DNA from: Actinomadura darangshiensis
GTDB lineage: Bacteria; Actinomycetota; Actinomycetes; Streptosporangiales; Streptosporangiaceae
Assembly: GCF_004349235.1 (NCBI RefSeq)
Contig: NZ_SMKY01000002.1
Location: forward strand, 1-64,000
Length of the DNA stretch: 64,000 nucleotides
Direction: 5' to 3'
Shown: piece after piece, positions 16,700-24,885 of the stretch
Position numbering within the stretch: position 1 is the first letter of the stretch
How the letters are laid out: the number at the start of each line of letters is the position of its first letter
Notes under the pieces: generated by a model
Database searches by the model: none
Seen by the model: only the letters and a program-made list of their open reading frames with translations
What the model was told of the DNA's origin: nothing
Translations under genes and position numbers: made by a program

Positions 16700-18065
16700 T
16701 CGCCATTGCCAGGGCGGCGCCGGCCAGGGCGACGACGGCGGAGACGAGCATGGCGACGTTCGTCCCGTGGGCCAGCGCGGACGGCCCGGCGCCCGAGCCG
16801 GTCGCGATGGCGCCGACGATCGCCACGCCCACGGACGCGCCGACGTAGCGGGCCGTGTTGTTGGCGCCCGACCCCATGCCGGCGCGGTCGGCGGGGACGC
16901 TCTCCACGGCGAGGCGGGCGAGCATCGCGTTGGCGAGGCCGCTGCCGATGCCCGACAGGACCAGGCCCGGGACGAGCCGCCACCAGTGCTCGTGCGGCGC
17001 CATCCCGAGCATCGCGAACTCGCCGGCGGCGCTGAGCCCGAGCCCGAGGCCGAGCAGCCGGCCGGCCGGGAACCGGGCCGGGATCCGGCGGGCCTGCAGC
17101 GCGGCGGCGAACGACAGCCCGGACCAGATCGCCAGCACCAGCGCGGACGCGATCAGCGACAGGCCCATGACCAGCGTCATCACGGTCGCCAGGAAGCTCA
17201 TGATGCCGATCACCGCGAGCCCGGTGACCAGCGCCCCGGTGATCGACAGCAGGAACACGGGCCGCCGGAACAGGCCGAGGTCGAGCATCGGCTCGCGCCG
17301 GCGCGTCTCGATCGCGGTGAACGCGGCGAGCAGCACGGCCGCCGCCGCGAACAGCGCGAGGACGGCCGGGCGCGTCCAGCCGATCCGCCCCCAGGTGATC
17401 GCCGCGACCAGCGCGCCGACGCCGAGGCTCATGGTGAGCAGGCCGGGCAGGTCCAGGCCGCGCGGGCGGGCGGCGCGCGACTCCGGGAGGGACAGCGCGG
17501 CGATGCCGAGCGGCACCGACGCCAGCGCCGCCGCCCAGTACCAGAGCCGCCAGCCGCCCGCCTCGGCCAGCCCGGCGGAGGCGATCGGGCCGAGCGCGAT
17601 GCCGAGGCCGAGCATCGCGCCCCAGACCCCGGTCGCGTGGGCCCGGCGCGGCCCCGGCTCGAACGAGGCGGCGATGATGCCGAGACCGGTCGCGAGCAGG
17701 GCAGCGCTCGCCGCGCCCTGCACGATCCGCCCGGCGACGAAGACCGCCGTGTCCTGCGCCACGGCGCAGACCACGCTGGACACGGCGAGCGTCGCGGCAC
17801 CGATCAGGAACACCCGGCGCCGCCCGTGGTCGTCGGCCAGGCTGCCCACGGCCAGCAGCGCCGCCGCGAGGCCGAGGCTGATCGAGCTCATCAGCCAGAT
17901 CTGGGCCGTCCCGCCGGCGTGCAGCCCGCGCGCGGTGTCGGTCAGCGCCGCCATGGGCGCCGTGTAGTTCATCAGGGCGAGCAGCGTCGCGGCGGCGGGC
18001 ACGGCCAGCGCGGCGCCCGGACCGGACATGCGGCGCGCCGGACGGGACGTGGTCAGCGTCGTCAT
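16680..18065 (-). CDS. MFS transporter, DHA2-like drug efflux pump
   Basis: 461 aa, 12-14 hydrophobic segments. The MFS loop motif appears as GSLADDHGRRRVFLIGAATL (about residue 78), and motif C-like GLGIALGPIASAGLAEAGGW follows helix 5. Members export drugs or other small molecules by proton antiport. GGAG lies 6 nt before the ATG. It is divergent from an HxlR regulator with two GTTCA/TGAAC operators between them, so the regulator probably controls it. Substrate unknown. Confidence 0.85.
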   Translation of the reverse strand: MTTLTTSRPARRMSGPGAALAVPAAATLLALMNYTAPMAALTDTARGLHAGGTAQIWLMSSISLGLAAALLAVGSLADDHGRRRVFLIGAATLAVSSVVCAVAQDTAVFVAGRIVQGAASAALLATGLGIIAASFEPGPRRAHATGVWGAMLGLGIALGPIASAGLAEAGGWRLWYWAAALASVPLGIAALSLPESRAARPRGLDLPGLLTMSLGVGALVAAITWGRIGWTRPAVLALFAAAAVLLAAFTAIETRRREPMLDLGLFRRPVFLLSITGALVTGLAVIGIMSFLATVMTLVMGLSLIASALVLAIWSGLSFAAALQARRIPARFPAGRLLGLGLGLSAAGEFAMLGMAPHEHWWRLVPGLVLSGIGSGLANAMLARLAVESVPADRAGMGSGANNTARYVGASVGVAIVGAIATGSGAGPSALAHGTNVAMLVSAVVALAGAALAMAITRAPR

Positions 18066-18076
18066 GCGGTCTCCAA

Positions 18077-18132
18077 GTTCATTGAACGAACCAACCCGCC
18101 GACCGTAGCACGCTTTAGTTCAATCAATGAAC
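18077..18132. promoter_or_regulatory. Paired GTTCA/TGAAC operators between MFS and HxlR genes
   Basis: GTTCATTGAAC (18077-18087) and GTTCAATCAATGAAC (18118-18132) are inverted repeats of the same half-site GTTCA/TGAAC with spacers of 1 and 5 nt. They lie in the 91-nt divergent gap. The second is just upstream of a TACTGT -10 box (18144-18149) for the HxlR gene. Probably bound by that regulator. Confidence 0.65.
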
Positions 18133-18156
18133 CCCGGGGCGGGTACTGTGGTGCAC

Positions 18157-18651
18157 ATGGCACTCGGCAAGGACTACGCCGCGCAGGACTGCTCGCTCGC
18201 CCGCGCGCTGGAGGTCGTGGGGGAGCGGTGGACGCTGCTCATCGTCCGGGACGCCTTCTACGGCGTCCGCCGGTTCAGCGACTTCCTCGCGCACCTGGAC
18301 ATCCCCCGTGCGGTGCTGTCGGCGCGGCTCCAGGCGCTCGTCGACACCGGCGTCCTCATCAAGGACGGCAGCGACTACGTGCTGACCGGCATGGGCAAGG
18401 AGCTGTGGCCCGTCGTCCACACCCTCGCCCGCTGGGGCGAGGACCACCTGCACGGCGGCCAGTGCAGGGTCTTCGTCCACGCCGGCTGCGGTGCGCGCGT
18501 GGGACCGGACGGCAGGTGCCCCGCCTGCGACCGCCCCGTCCCGGTGGACGATCTCGAAATGCTCCCCGGCCCGAGCGGCAGCCGCCGCAGCGACCCGGTC
18601 AGCAAGGTGCTGCGCGAGCCGCACCGCCTCCTCGCCCCGATCCGCGCCTGA
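18157..18651 (+). CDS. HxlR family transcriptional regulator
   Basis: 164 aa. The winged-helix HxlR core is clear: CSLARALEVVGERWTLLIVR, the FSDFLAHLDIPRAVLSARLQ recognition region, and GDSDYVLTG-type wing residues ending in WPVVHTLARWGE. After residue 105 comes a Cys-rich tail with HAGCGARV and CPACDRPV, a probable zinc ribbon seen in some actinobacterial HxlR proteins. ATG 18157 is 7 nt after a TACTGT -10 box, suggesting a leaderless transcript; ATG 18127 would lie inside the operator. Divergent from the MFS pump it likely represses; the inducer is unknown. Confidence 0.86.
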   Translation: MALGKDYAAQDCSLARALEVVGERWTLLIVRDAFYGVRRFSDFLAHLDIPRAVLSARLQALVDTGVLIKDGSDYVLTGMGKELWPVVHTLARWGEDHLHGGQCRVFVHAGCGARVGPDGRCPACDRPVPVDDLEMLPGPSGSRRSDPVSKVLREPHRLLAPIRA

Positions 18652-18725
18652 GTGAGCAATCCCTCGCCCAGGTCACGCGGCCGCGATAGGGAGAAGCAGG
18701 TTTCGACCGGATAATCTGCACGCTC

Positions 18726-20318
18726 ATGGAGACCGAAACCGCGGAGCCCGCACCCCGGGCCAGACGCACCGCGCTCGGCTTCCTGTGGCGGCTGATCGAC
18801 GGCGTGCCCGGCGACTCGCGGGCCCGGATCGCGCGCCGCGCCCGGATCCTGGTGACGATCGCCACCGGCCTCGCCAACCTCGGCGGCGCGCTGGTCGTGC
18901 TCGCGTTCGCGGTCGTCGTCCCCGACCCGGTCGGCGACGTCTCCGCGCGGCTTCAGCTCGTCAACCTGGTCGTCTTCACCGCCTACGTCGCCGCCGCGAT
19001 GCCGGTCGGCCTCGTCCTCGGCGAACGGTTCTTCCGCCGCGTCCGGCGCCTGGTCGAGCGGCACGAGGAACCCGACCGGCACGAGCGCGCCCTGCTGCTG
19101 TACGGGCCGCTGCGCCTGATGGCCCTGCACCTGACCCTCTGGGGGATCGGGACGGTCGGCTGGGTCGTCATCAACGCCCCGTTCTCCGGCCTGCTCGCCG
19201 TCAAACTCGGCCTGACCAGCCTGCTCGGCGGCCTCACCACCTGCACGATCGTCTACCTGCTGACCGAGCGGCTGCTGCGGCGCGCCGTGACCACCGCCCT
19301 GCGCAGCGAGCTGCCGCGCCGGACCGGGCTGCCCGGCGTCGTCGCCCGCTCCGTGCTCGCCTGGAGCCTCGGCACCGCCGTCCCGATCCTCGGCCTGATC
19401 ACCCTGGCGATCGGCTCGTTCCTCATCGCCCGGATCACCGTCCGGGACTTCGCCGTGGCCGTCCTCGCGCTCGGCGGCATCGCGCTGGTCGTCGGCCTCG
19501 GCGTCACCTACGGCGCCGCCCGCGCCATCGCCGATCCGGTCGAGTCGGTGCGGCTCGGCCTCGCCCGTGTCGAACGCGGCGACCTGGACGTCGAGGTCCC
19601 CGTCTACGACGCCAGCGAGGTCGGGATGCTGCAGGCCGGGTTCAACCACATGGCCGCCGGGCTGCGCGAGCACGAGCGGCTCCGCGACCTGTTCGGCCGC
19701 CAGGTCGGCACGGACGTCGCGCGCGTCGCCGTCGAGCGCGGCATCGACCTCGGCGGCGAGCTGCGCGAGGTCGCGGTGGTCTTCGTGGACCTCATCGGCT
19801 CCACCCGGCTCGCCGCCGACCGCCCGCCCGCCGAGGTCGTCCGGCTGCTGAACGACTTCTTCGCCGTGGTCGTCGAGGTGATCGGCGCGCACGGCGGCTG
19901 GATCAACAAGTTCGAGGGCGACGCCGCGCTGGCGATCTTCGGCGCGCCGCTGCCACTGGACGGCGGGCCCGGCCGGGCGCTCGCCGCGTCCCGGGAACTG
20001 GCCCGCCGGCTCCGCTCGGACGTCCCCGTGCTGGAGGCCGCGATCGGCGTCTCGGCCGGCGAGGCCGTCGCCGGGCACATCGGCGCCGAGGAGCGCTTCG
20101 AGTACACCGTGATCGGCGACCCCGTGAACGAGGCCGCCCGCCTCACCGACATGGCCAAGACCACTGAGGAGCGGGTGCTCGCGTCGGGGTCGCTCGTCGC
20201 GGAGGCCGGGCCGGAGGAGGCCGCGCACTGGTCGCTCGGCGGCGAGGTCACCCTCCGGGGCCGGACGCGGGCGACGCGGCTCGCCTCACCGCGCCCGGCC
20301 GACCGGGTCCCGTCCTAG
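18726..20318 (+). CDS. Membrane-bound class III adenylyl cyclase with HAMP domain
   Basis: 530 aa. Six predicted membrane helices (about residues 35-270) are followed by a HAMP domain (YGAARAIADPVESVRLGL onward) and a class III cyclase domain (about 345-490). Metal ligands are seen in VVFVDLIGSTRLAA and NKFEGDAALAIFG, the adenine-selecting Lys/Asp in NKFEGD and VIGDPVNEAARL, and the transition-state Asn/Arg in NEAARL, so the enzyme looks competent to make cAMP from ATP. The layout matches the mycobacterial Rv1318c-1320c/Rv3645 group. GATAAT at 18710-18715 lies 10 nt before ATG, giving a very short leader. Two CRP-type regulators lie 6-11 kb downstream. Confidence 0.9.
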   Translation: METETAEPAPRARRTALGFLWRLIDGVPGDSRARIARRARILVTIATGLANLGGALVVLAFAVVVPDPVGDVSARLQLVNLVVFTAYVAAAMPVGLVLGERFFRRVRRLVERHEEPDRHERALLLYGPLRLMALHLTLWGIGTVGWVVINAPFSGLLAVKLGLTSLLGGLTTCTIVYLLTERLLRRAVTTALRSELPRRTGLPGVVARSVLAWSLGTAVPILGLITLAIGSFLIARITVRDFAVAVLALGGIALVVGLGVTYGAARAIADPVESVRLGLARVERGDLDVEVPVYDASEVGMLQAGFNHMAAGLREHERLRDLFGRQVGTDVARVAVERGIDLGGELREVAVVFVDLIGSTRLAADRPPAEVVRLLNDFFAVVVEVIGAHGGWINKFEGDAALAIFGAPLPLDGGPGRALAASRELARRLRSDVPVLEAAIGVSAGEAVAGHIGAEERFEYTVIGDPVNEAARLTDMAKTTEERVLASGSLVAEAGPEEAAHWSLGGEVTLRGRTRATRLASPRPADRVPS

Positions 20319-21025
20319 GACGACCCGAGCGTGGCGCCGCTCAGCGTGGTGTAGAAGGGCGACTCGGACAGCCGCGAGCCCTTCTCCTCACCGATGTAGA
20401 CGTCGGCGTGGTTCTCGCCCCCGTAGCCGGGACGGAAGAGATCGGTGACCGTCCAGCGAGCCTTCCGGAACGCCTGGCACACCTTCTTCTCGGTCGCGCG
20501 GCCGTTCCCGTCCTTGCCGCACTCGACGATCGCGAACCGCTGGCCCCGTGCGAGGACCGACTTGTCGGCCGCCGCCGATGCCCAGGGCTGGAGCGGGTGC
20601 CCCCGCGAGTCGCGCGTCGTGGCGTCCAGCCAGAAGCCGACGCTGTGCGACCAGTTCAGGTACCGGCCTTGTTGCGGCCCGGCGGTGATGCGGCCACTGC
20701 CCTCGGTCTGGACGACCTTGAGGAAGTCCTTCGGATACTCGCCGAGCGGGGTCTTCCCATGCGAGCAGTGGAACCGCACGCAGCCGCGCACCGCCTTCGG
20801 CTCGCCGTCGTACAGGCTTTCGAGCGCCGTGTAGTAGGTGGTGATGCGCCATCCTCCGCGGTGCCCGAGCGGTACGGAGCCAGTGGGCTCCGTAGGCTCC
20901 GCGGAGGCGGTCACGGCCGGGACGGCGGGCGCGGTCGGCGGGGGGACGTCCGCGCCGCGGGCGCTCTGGCCGCAGCCCGCGACCGCCCCGCACAGCAGGA
21001 CGGCCAGCGGTGCCCTGCGCCGCAT
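20315..21025 (-). CDS. Secreted lipoprotein, possible double-psi barrel fold, function unknown
   Basis: 236 aa. Signal peptide with lipobox AVAGC (Cys about residue 18), a Pro/Thr/Ala-rich linker (about 20-50), then a domain starting WRITTYYTALESLYDG with several Cys (RGCVRFHCSHG, VECGKDG, KKVCQAF). GHPLQPWASAAADKSVLARGQ and LFRPGYGGENHADVYIGEE resemble the order of elements in MltA/3D-type double-psi beta-barrels, but the catalytic Asp triad is not clearly preserved, so this is a weak fold suggestion. GGGAGG lies 5 nt before ATG 21025. It overlaps the cyclase stop by 4 nt on the opposite strand. Confidence 0.6.
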   Translation of the reverse strand: MRRRAPLAVLLCGAVAGCGQSARGADVPPPTAPAVPAVTASAEPTEPTGSVPLGHRGGWRITTYYTALESLYDGEPKAVRGCVRFHCSHGKTPLGEYPKDFLKVVQTEGSGRITAGPQQGRYLNWSHSVGFWLDATTRDSRGHPLQPWASAAADKSVLARGQRFAIVECGKDGNGRATEKKVCQAFRKARWTVTDLFRPGYGGENHADVYIGEEKGSRLSESPFYTTLSGATLGSS

Positions 21026-21076
21026 CGCACCCTCCCGGCCGTGGACGTCCGTCCGCCACCGCGGACACTATCCCGG

Positions 21077-21706
21077 TCAATGGCCGCGGGCTATCCATTC
21101 GTCCAGATGCGGGGCCTCCGCGCCGATCGTGGTGAAGTCGCCGTGGCCGGTGCGGACGGTCGTCTCCGCCGGGAGCGTCAGCAGGCGCTCCCGGATCGAC
21201 GTGATGATCGTCGGGAAGTCGGAGAACGACCGGCCCGTCGCGCCCGGACCCCCGTTGAACAGCGTGTCGCCGGAGAAGACCGCGCCCAGCTCAGGCGCGT
21301 GCAGGCACACCGCGCCGGGGGAGTGGCCCGGCGTGTGCAGGACGGTGAGGTCCGTCCCGGCGACGGTGATGACCTGGCCGTCCGACAGGTCGCTGTCGGG
21401 GGAGAGGTCCGGGTGCCGCTGCTTCCAGAGCATCAGGTCGTCCGGGTGCAGCAGGATCGGCGCGCCGGTGCGGGCCTTGAGGGCGGGCGCCGCGTCGATG
21501 TGGTCGTCGTGCCCGTGCGTCGACACGATCGCGACCAGCCGCCGGCCGCCCACCGCCGCCGCGATCGCGTCGGCGTCGTGCGCGGCGTCGATGACGATCG
21601 CCTCGCTGTCGTCGCCGACGATCCAGACGTTGTTGTCGACGTCCCACGTCCCGCCGTCCAGGGAGAACGTCCCGGACGTGACCACGTGGCCGATGCGGGC
21701 CGGCAT
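21077..21706 (-). CDS. Metallo-beta-lactamase fold hydrolase (mscR partner)
   Basis: 209 aa. The zinc motif STHGHDDH (about residue 62), a later His in LHTPGHSPGAV, the bridging Asp in VFSGDTLFNGG and the last His in RTGHGDFTTIG make a complete binuclear site of the glyoxalase II type. The start overlaps the stop of mscR (TGATG), so the two are translationally coupled. In Mycobacterium tuberculosis the same pair is Rv2259-Rv2260. A role in hydrolysing S-formylmycothiol, the product of MscR, is a reasonable inference but is not shown by the sequence. Confidence 0.82.
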   Translation of the reverse strand: MPARIGHVVTSGTFSLDGGTWDVDNNVWIVGDDSEAIVIDAAHDADAIAAAVGGRRLVAIVSTHGHDDHIDAAPALKARTGAPILLHPDDLMLWKQRHPDLSPDSDLSDGQVITVAGTDLTVLHTPGHSPGAVCLHAPELGAVFSGDTLFNGGPGATGRSFSDFPTIITSIRERLLTLPAETTVRTGHGDFTTIGAEAPHLDEWIARGH

Positions 21707-22791
21707 CAGAGGACCACCACCGAGCGCAGCACGTCGCCGTGGTGCATCTTCTCGAACGCGGCCTCGACGCCGTCCAGCTCGATCGTCTCCGACACGAACG
21801 CGTCCAGGTCCAGGCGTCCCTGGAGGTAGAGGTCGATGAGCATCGGGAAGTCGCGGGAGGGCAGGCAGTCGCCGTACCAGGACGACTTCAGCGAGCCGCC
21901 GCGCCCGAACACGTCCAGCAGCGGCAGCTCCAGCTTCATCTCCGGGGTCGGCACCCCGACCAGCACCACGGTGCCGGCGAGGTCGCGGGCGTAGAAGGCC
22001 TGCTCGTAGGTCTCCGGGCGGCCGACCGCCTCGACGACGACGTCCGCGCCGAATCCGCCGGTCAGCTCCCGCACCGTCTCGACGACGTCCCCGTCCTTGG
22101 CGCTGACGGTGTGCGTCGCGCCGAGCGAGGACGCCGTGGCCAGCTTCCGCTCGTCCAGGTCCACCGCGATGATCGTCCCCGCGCCGGCCAGCCGGGCGCC
22201 GAGGACGGCGGCCGCGCCGACGCCGCCGCAGCCGATCACCGCGACCGAGTCGCCGCGTCCGACCCCGCCGGTGTTGATCGCCGCGCCGAGCCCCGCCATC
22301 ACGCCGCACCCGAGCAGGCCCGCCACCTCCGGCTTGGCCGCGGGGTCGACCTTCGTGCACTGCCCGGCCGCGACCAGGGTCTTGTCGGCGAACGCGCCGA
22401 TGCCGAGCGCCGGCGACAGCTCGGTGCCGTCCGCGAGCGTCATCTTCTGCGTCGCGTTGTGCGTGTTGAAGCAGTACCAGGGGCGTCCACGCAGGCAGGC
22501 GCGGCACTGCCCGCACACCGCGCGCCAGTTCAGGATCACGAAGTCGCCCGGCGCCACCTCGGTCACCCCGTCGCCGACCGACTCGACCACGCCGGCGGCC
22601 TCGTGCCCGAGCAGGAACGGGAACTCGTCGTTGATCCCGCCCTCGCGGTAGTGCAGGTCGGTGTGGCAGACCCCGCACGCCTGGACCTTGACGACCGCCT
22701 CACCGGGCCCGGGGTCCGGCACGACGATCGTCTCGATCCGCACCGGCCGCCCCTTGCCCGGTGCGACGACCCCGCGTACCTGCTGCGCCAT
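21706..22791 (-). CDS. mscR: S-(hydroxymethyl)mycothiol dehydrogenase (formaldehyde dehydrogenase)
   Basis: 361 aa zinc-dependent alcohol dehydrogenase. Catalytic-zinc residues appear in [13 protein letters not shown] and GHEAAG; the structural-zinc Cys set appears in [15 protein letters not shown]; the NAD-binding motif is [13 protein letters not shown] (about residue 196). [20 protein letters not shown] and [20 protein letters not shown] are typical of mycothiol-dependent formaldehyde dehydrogenase (MscR/AdhE2), which oxidises the formaldehyde-mycothiol adduct and can reduce S-nitrosomycothiol. GAGGAGAGG precedes the ATG. Formaldehyde made by the sarcosine/dimethylglycine oxidation genes at 42.6-49.7 kb could be a substrate source (inference). 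Confidence 0.9.
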   Translation of the reverse strand: MAQQVRGVVAPGKGRPVRIETIVVPDPGPGEAVVKVQACGVCHTDLHYREGGINDEFPFLLGHEAAGVVESVGDGVTEVAPGDFVILNWRAVCGQCRACLRGRPWYCFNTHNATQKMTLADGTELSPALGIGAFADKTLVAAGQCTKVDPAAKPEVAGLLGCGVMAGLGAAINTGGVGRGDSVAVIGCGGVGAAAVLGARLAGAGTIIAVDLDERKLATASSLGATHTVSAKDGDVVETVRELTGGFGADVVVEAVGRPETYEQAFYARDLAGTVVLVGVPTPEMKLELPLLDVFGRGGSLKSSWYGDCLPSRDFPMLIDLYLQGRLDLDAFVSETIELDGVEAAFEKMHHGDVLRSVVVL

Positions 22792-22951
22792 GCTGCCGCC
22801 TCTCCTCGACTCGATCTTCCCCGACCCTACATATCGCGGTACTGACCTGCCCGCATCGGTTCCGCCGGACGCGGGCCCCTCTCAGGTAGGGGGTGGAAGA
22901 TCGACTTCGGGCGCGATGCGGGTCCGGGTGCCCGGAATGAACGCTTGATCC

Positions 22952-24202
22952 ATGAACCGCACCACGTCCCGGCTGACCGCCGGCCTCATCGCCGCCGCCG
23001 CGATCACCGCGGCCGGGGCCGCCCCGGCCTCCGCGGGCGCGCTGGACCGCCCCTCCGTCACCCACCGGCAGCCCGCCCGCGGGCACCTGGTCTCCGCCGC
23101 CCACCTCGGCACGATGTCCGCCGGCGAGGTCCGCGCGTGGCTCGCGACCGAGGACTTCGACGACGCGTCCGTCCGCTACGGCGTGGACACCTACCGCCTC
23201 GTCTACCGGACGATCGACACCCGCGGCCGCGAGACCACGGCCAGCGGCCTCCTCGTCCTGCCCCGCAACCGCGACCGCCGCCTCGCCACCGTCTCCTACA
23301 CGCACGGCACGACCAGCTACAAGGCCGACGCCCCCTCGATGGCGGACGACGTCTGGGGACCCGGCGCGGCCGTCACCTACGCCGCCGCCGGCTTCGCGGC
23401 CACCGCGCCCGACTACCTCGGCCTCGGCCAGAGCCCCGGCGCCCACCCCTGGAAGGACGTGCCGTCCGAGACGATCGCGTCCCTCGACATGCTCCGCGCC
23501 GCCCGGCACTTCGCGCCCCGCACGGGCCGGACCCTCGACGGCCGGGTGTTCGTCACCGGCTTCTCGCAGGGCGCCTCGACCGCACTCGGCCTGGCACGCG
23601 CACTGCAGGACGGCGCCGACCCGCGCTTCCGCCTCCGCGCCGTGGCCCCGATCAGCGGCGCCTACGACTTCCGGGGCGCGGAACTCCCCGCACTGCTGAA
23701 CGGCGACCTCGACGCGAAGATGTCCGTCGCGTACGTCTCGTACCTCCTCACCTCCTGGAACCGCGTCCACGGCGGCATCTACACCTCGCCCTCCGAGCTG
23801 TTCCAGGACCCGTACGCGGGCCGCGTCGAGAAGTACTTCGACAGCACCACACCCGGACCCGTCATGCTCAAGGGCCTGCCGGGCACGCTCGGCGAGCTGC
23901 TCACCCCGCGCGGCTTCGAGGTGCTGCGCGACCCGTCCGGCACGTTCGCCGAGGCCCTGCGCGTGGACGCGGAGGTCTGCACGGCCTGGACACCGCGCGT
24001 CCCCATCCGCCTCTACAAGATGGCCGGCGACGAGCAGGCCACGACCGCCAACACCGACCATTGCGCCGCGCGGCTCCGGGAGCGCGGCGTCGACGTCCCC
24101 GTCATCGACACGGGGGACAGGCTCTACGGCGGCTCCCGCCACCTCGGCTCCAACCTCGCCGGCACCGCCCGGATCGTCCGCTGGTTCAGCGAACTCAGGT
24201 GA
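22952..24202 (+). CDS. Secreted lipase-like alpha/beta hydrolase
   Basis: 416 aa with a Sec signal peptide (about residues 1-29, cleavage after ASA) and no lipobox. THGTTSYKAD forms the oxyanion region, PDYLGLGQS follows, and the nucleophile elbow is GFSQGAS (about residue 209). Candidate acid and His residues lie in KMAGDEQATTANTDHC and YGGSRHLGSN near the end, matching the secretory triacylglycerol lipase (LIP) family, though the true substrate may be another ester. The gene converges with the P-loop gene; a 14-bp tandem duplication spans both stop codons. Confidence 0.83.
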   Translation: MNRTTSRLTAGLIAAAAITAAGAAPASAGALDRPSVTHRQPARGHLVSAAHLGTMSAGEVRAWLATEDFDDASVRYGVDTYRLVYRTIDTRGRETTASGLLVLPRNRDRRLATVSYTHGTTSYKADAPSMADDVWGPGAAVTYAAAGFAATAPDYLGLGQSPGAHPWKDVPSETIASLDMLRAARHFAPRTGRTLDGRVFVTGFSQGASTALGLARALQDGADPRFRLRAVAPISGAYDFRGAELPALLNGDLDAKMSVAYVSYLLTSWNRVHGGIYTSPSELFQDPYAGRVEKYFDSTTPGPVMLKGLPGTLGELLTPRGFEVLRDPSGTFAEALRVDAEVCTAWTPRVPIRLYKMAGDEQATTANTDHCAARLRERGVDVPVIDTGDRLYGGSRHLGSNLAGTARIVRWFSELR

Positions 24203-24221
24203 AGCGGCTCAGGTGAAGCGG
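24194..24221. repeat. 14-bp tandem duplication across two convergent stop codons
   Basis: CTCAGGTGAAGCGG is present twice in direct tandem (24194-24207 and 24208-24221). The lipase stop (TGA 24200-24202) is in copy one and the stop of the minus-strand P-loop gene (TCA 24209-24211) is in copy two. Confidence 0.85.
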
Positions 24222-24784
24222 ATGGCCTGGAGCTTGTCGGCGGCGTCGCGGTCGAGGACCGTGACGCCGGCGGCGGGCGGGAGGGGCCCGCCGCCGCGGG
24301 CGCGGGCGATGAGCGGGCTCCAGCGGCGGCAGTGCCGGGCCCAGGTGACGGACGTGACGACCCGGCCGCGGGCGACCTGGCCGGCGCGGGCGGTCTCGGG
24401 GTCCACGTCGATGAGGACCAGGTGCAGCCGGCCGCCGCGGCGGCGGGCCAGCCAGTCGAAGCAGTGCAGGATGTGCGGCCAGGTGCCGCGGGTGTGGGCG
24501 ACGACGCCGTGCCCGGCGAGGATCGCGCGGCCGATGCGCCAGACGTGGGTCGCGTGGACGAGCGGCGTCCGCAGCCGGACCGGCAGCGGCCCGAGGAACC
24601 GCGCCCACCAGTTGCGGGACTGCCGCGAGTCGATCACCCGGACGTCCCCGGCGCGGACCGGGGCGGTCTCGTCGCCGCGCAGCCCGTACAGGCGGTTGAG
24701 CAGCGTGCTCTTGCCGGCCCCCGGGAGGCCGGCGACCAGCACCAGGGAACCCGCCGGGTAGCGCAGTGCGGGTCCCGGATCCAC
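24209..24784 (-). CDS. P-loop ATPase/kinase-like protein
   Basis: About 191 aa if GTG 24784 is used. It has a Walker A motif GLPGAGKSTLLNRLYG near the N-terminus, VIDSRQSRNWWARFLGPLP and VVAHTRGTWPHILHCFDWLA in the middle, and HLVLIDVDPETARAGQVARG, the pattern of small AAA_33/zeta-toxin-like nucleotide kinases. Substrate unknown. The start is problematic: no ATG exists nearby, GTG 24784 has no ribosome site, while AGGAG (24809-24813) points with a 6-nt spacer to an in-frame ATC at 24800-24802. TTG 24844 is another option. The frame is open far upstream but overlaps the neighbouring gene there. Confidence 0.68.
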   Translation of the reverse strand: MDPGPALRYPAGSLVLVAGLPGAGKSTLLNRLYGLRGDETAPVRAGDVRVIDSRQSRNWWARFLGPLPVRLRTPLVHATHVWRIGRAILAGHGVVAHTRGTWPHILHCFDWLARRRGGRLHLVLIDVDPETARAGQVARGRVVTSVTWARHCRRWSPLIARARGGGPLPPAAGVTVLDRDAADKLQAIRFT

Positions 24785-24833
24785 CTCGATGGGTTCGGGG
24801 ATTGTCGTCTCCTGGGCTCGGGGCCGGAAGTGT

Positions 24834-24845
24834 GTTGGGGCCAAC
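24834..24845. promoter_or_regulatory. GTTGGGGCCAAC palindrome upstream of the P-loop gene
   Basis: GTTGG and CCAAC flank a 2-nt centre in the roughly 85-nt gap between two minus-strand genes. It could be an operator or a small hairpin separating the two. No binding protein can be assigned. Confidence 0.3.
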
Positions 24846-24885
24846 GAACACCCAGCACCGCTTGTTCCGTCCCGAGCCGGGACGG

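Noticed and set aside
24187-24221. Attachment site or transposon target duplication
   Set aside because: The 14-bp repeat is in direct tandem with nothing between the copies and no integrase or transposase nearby.
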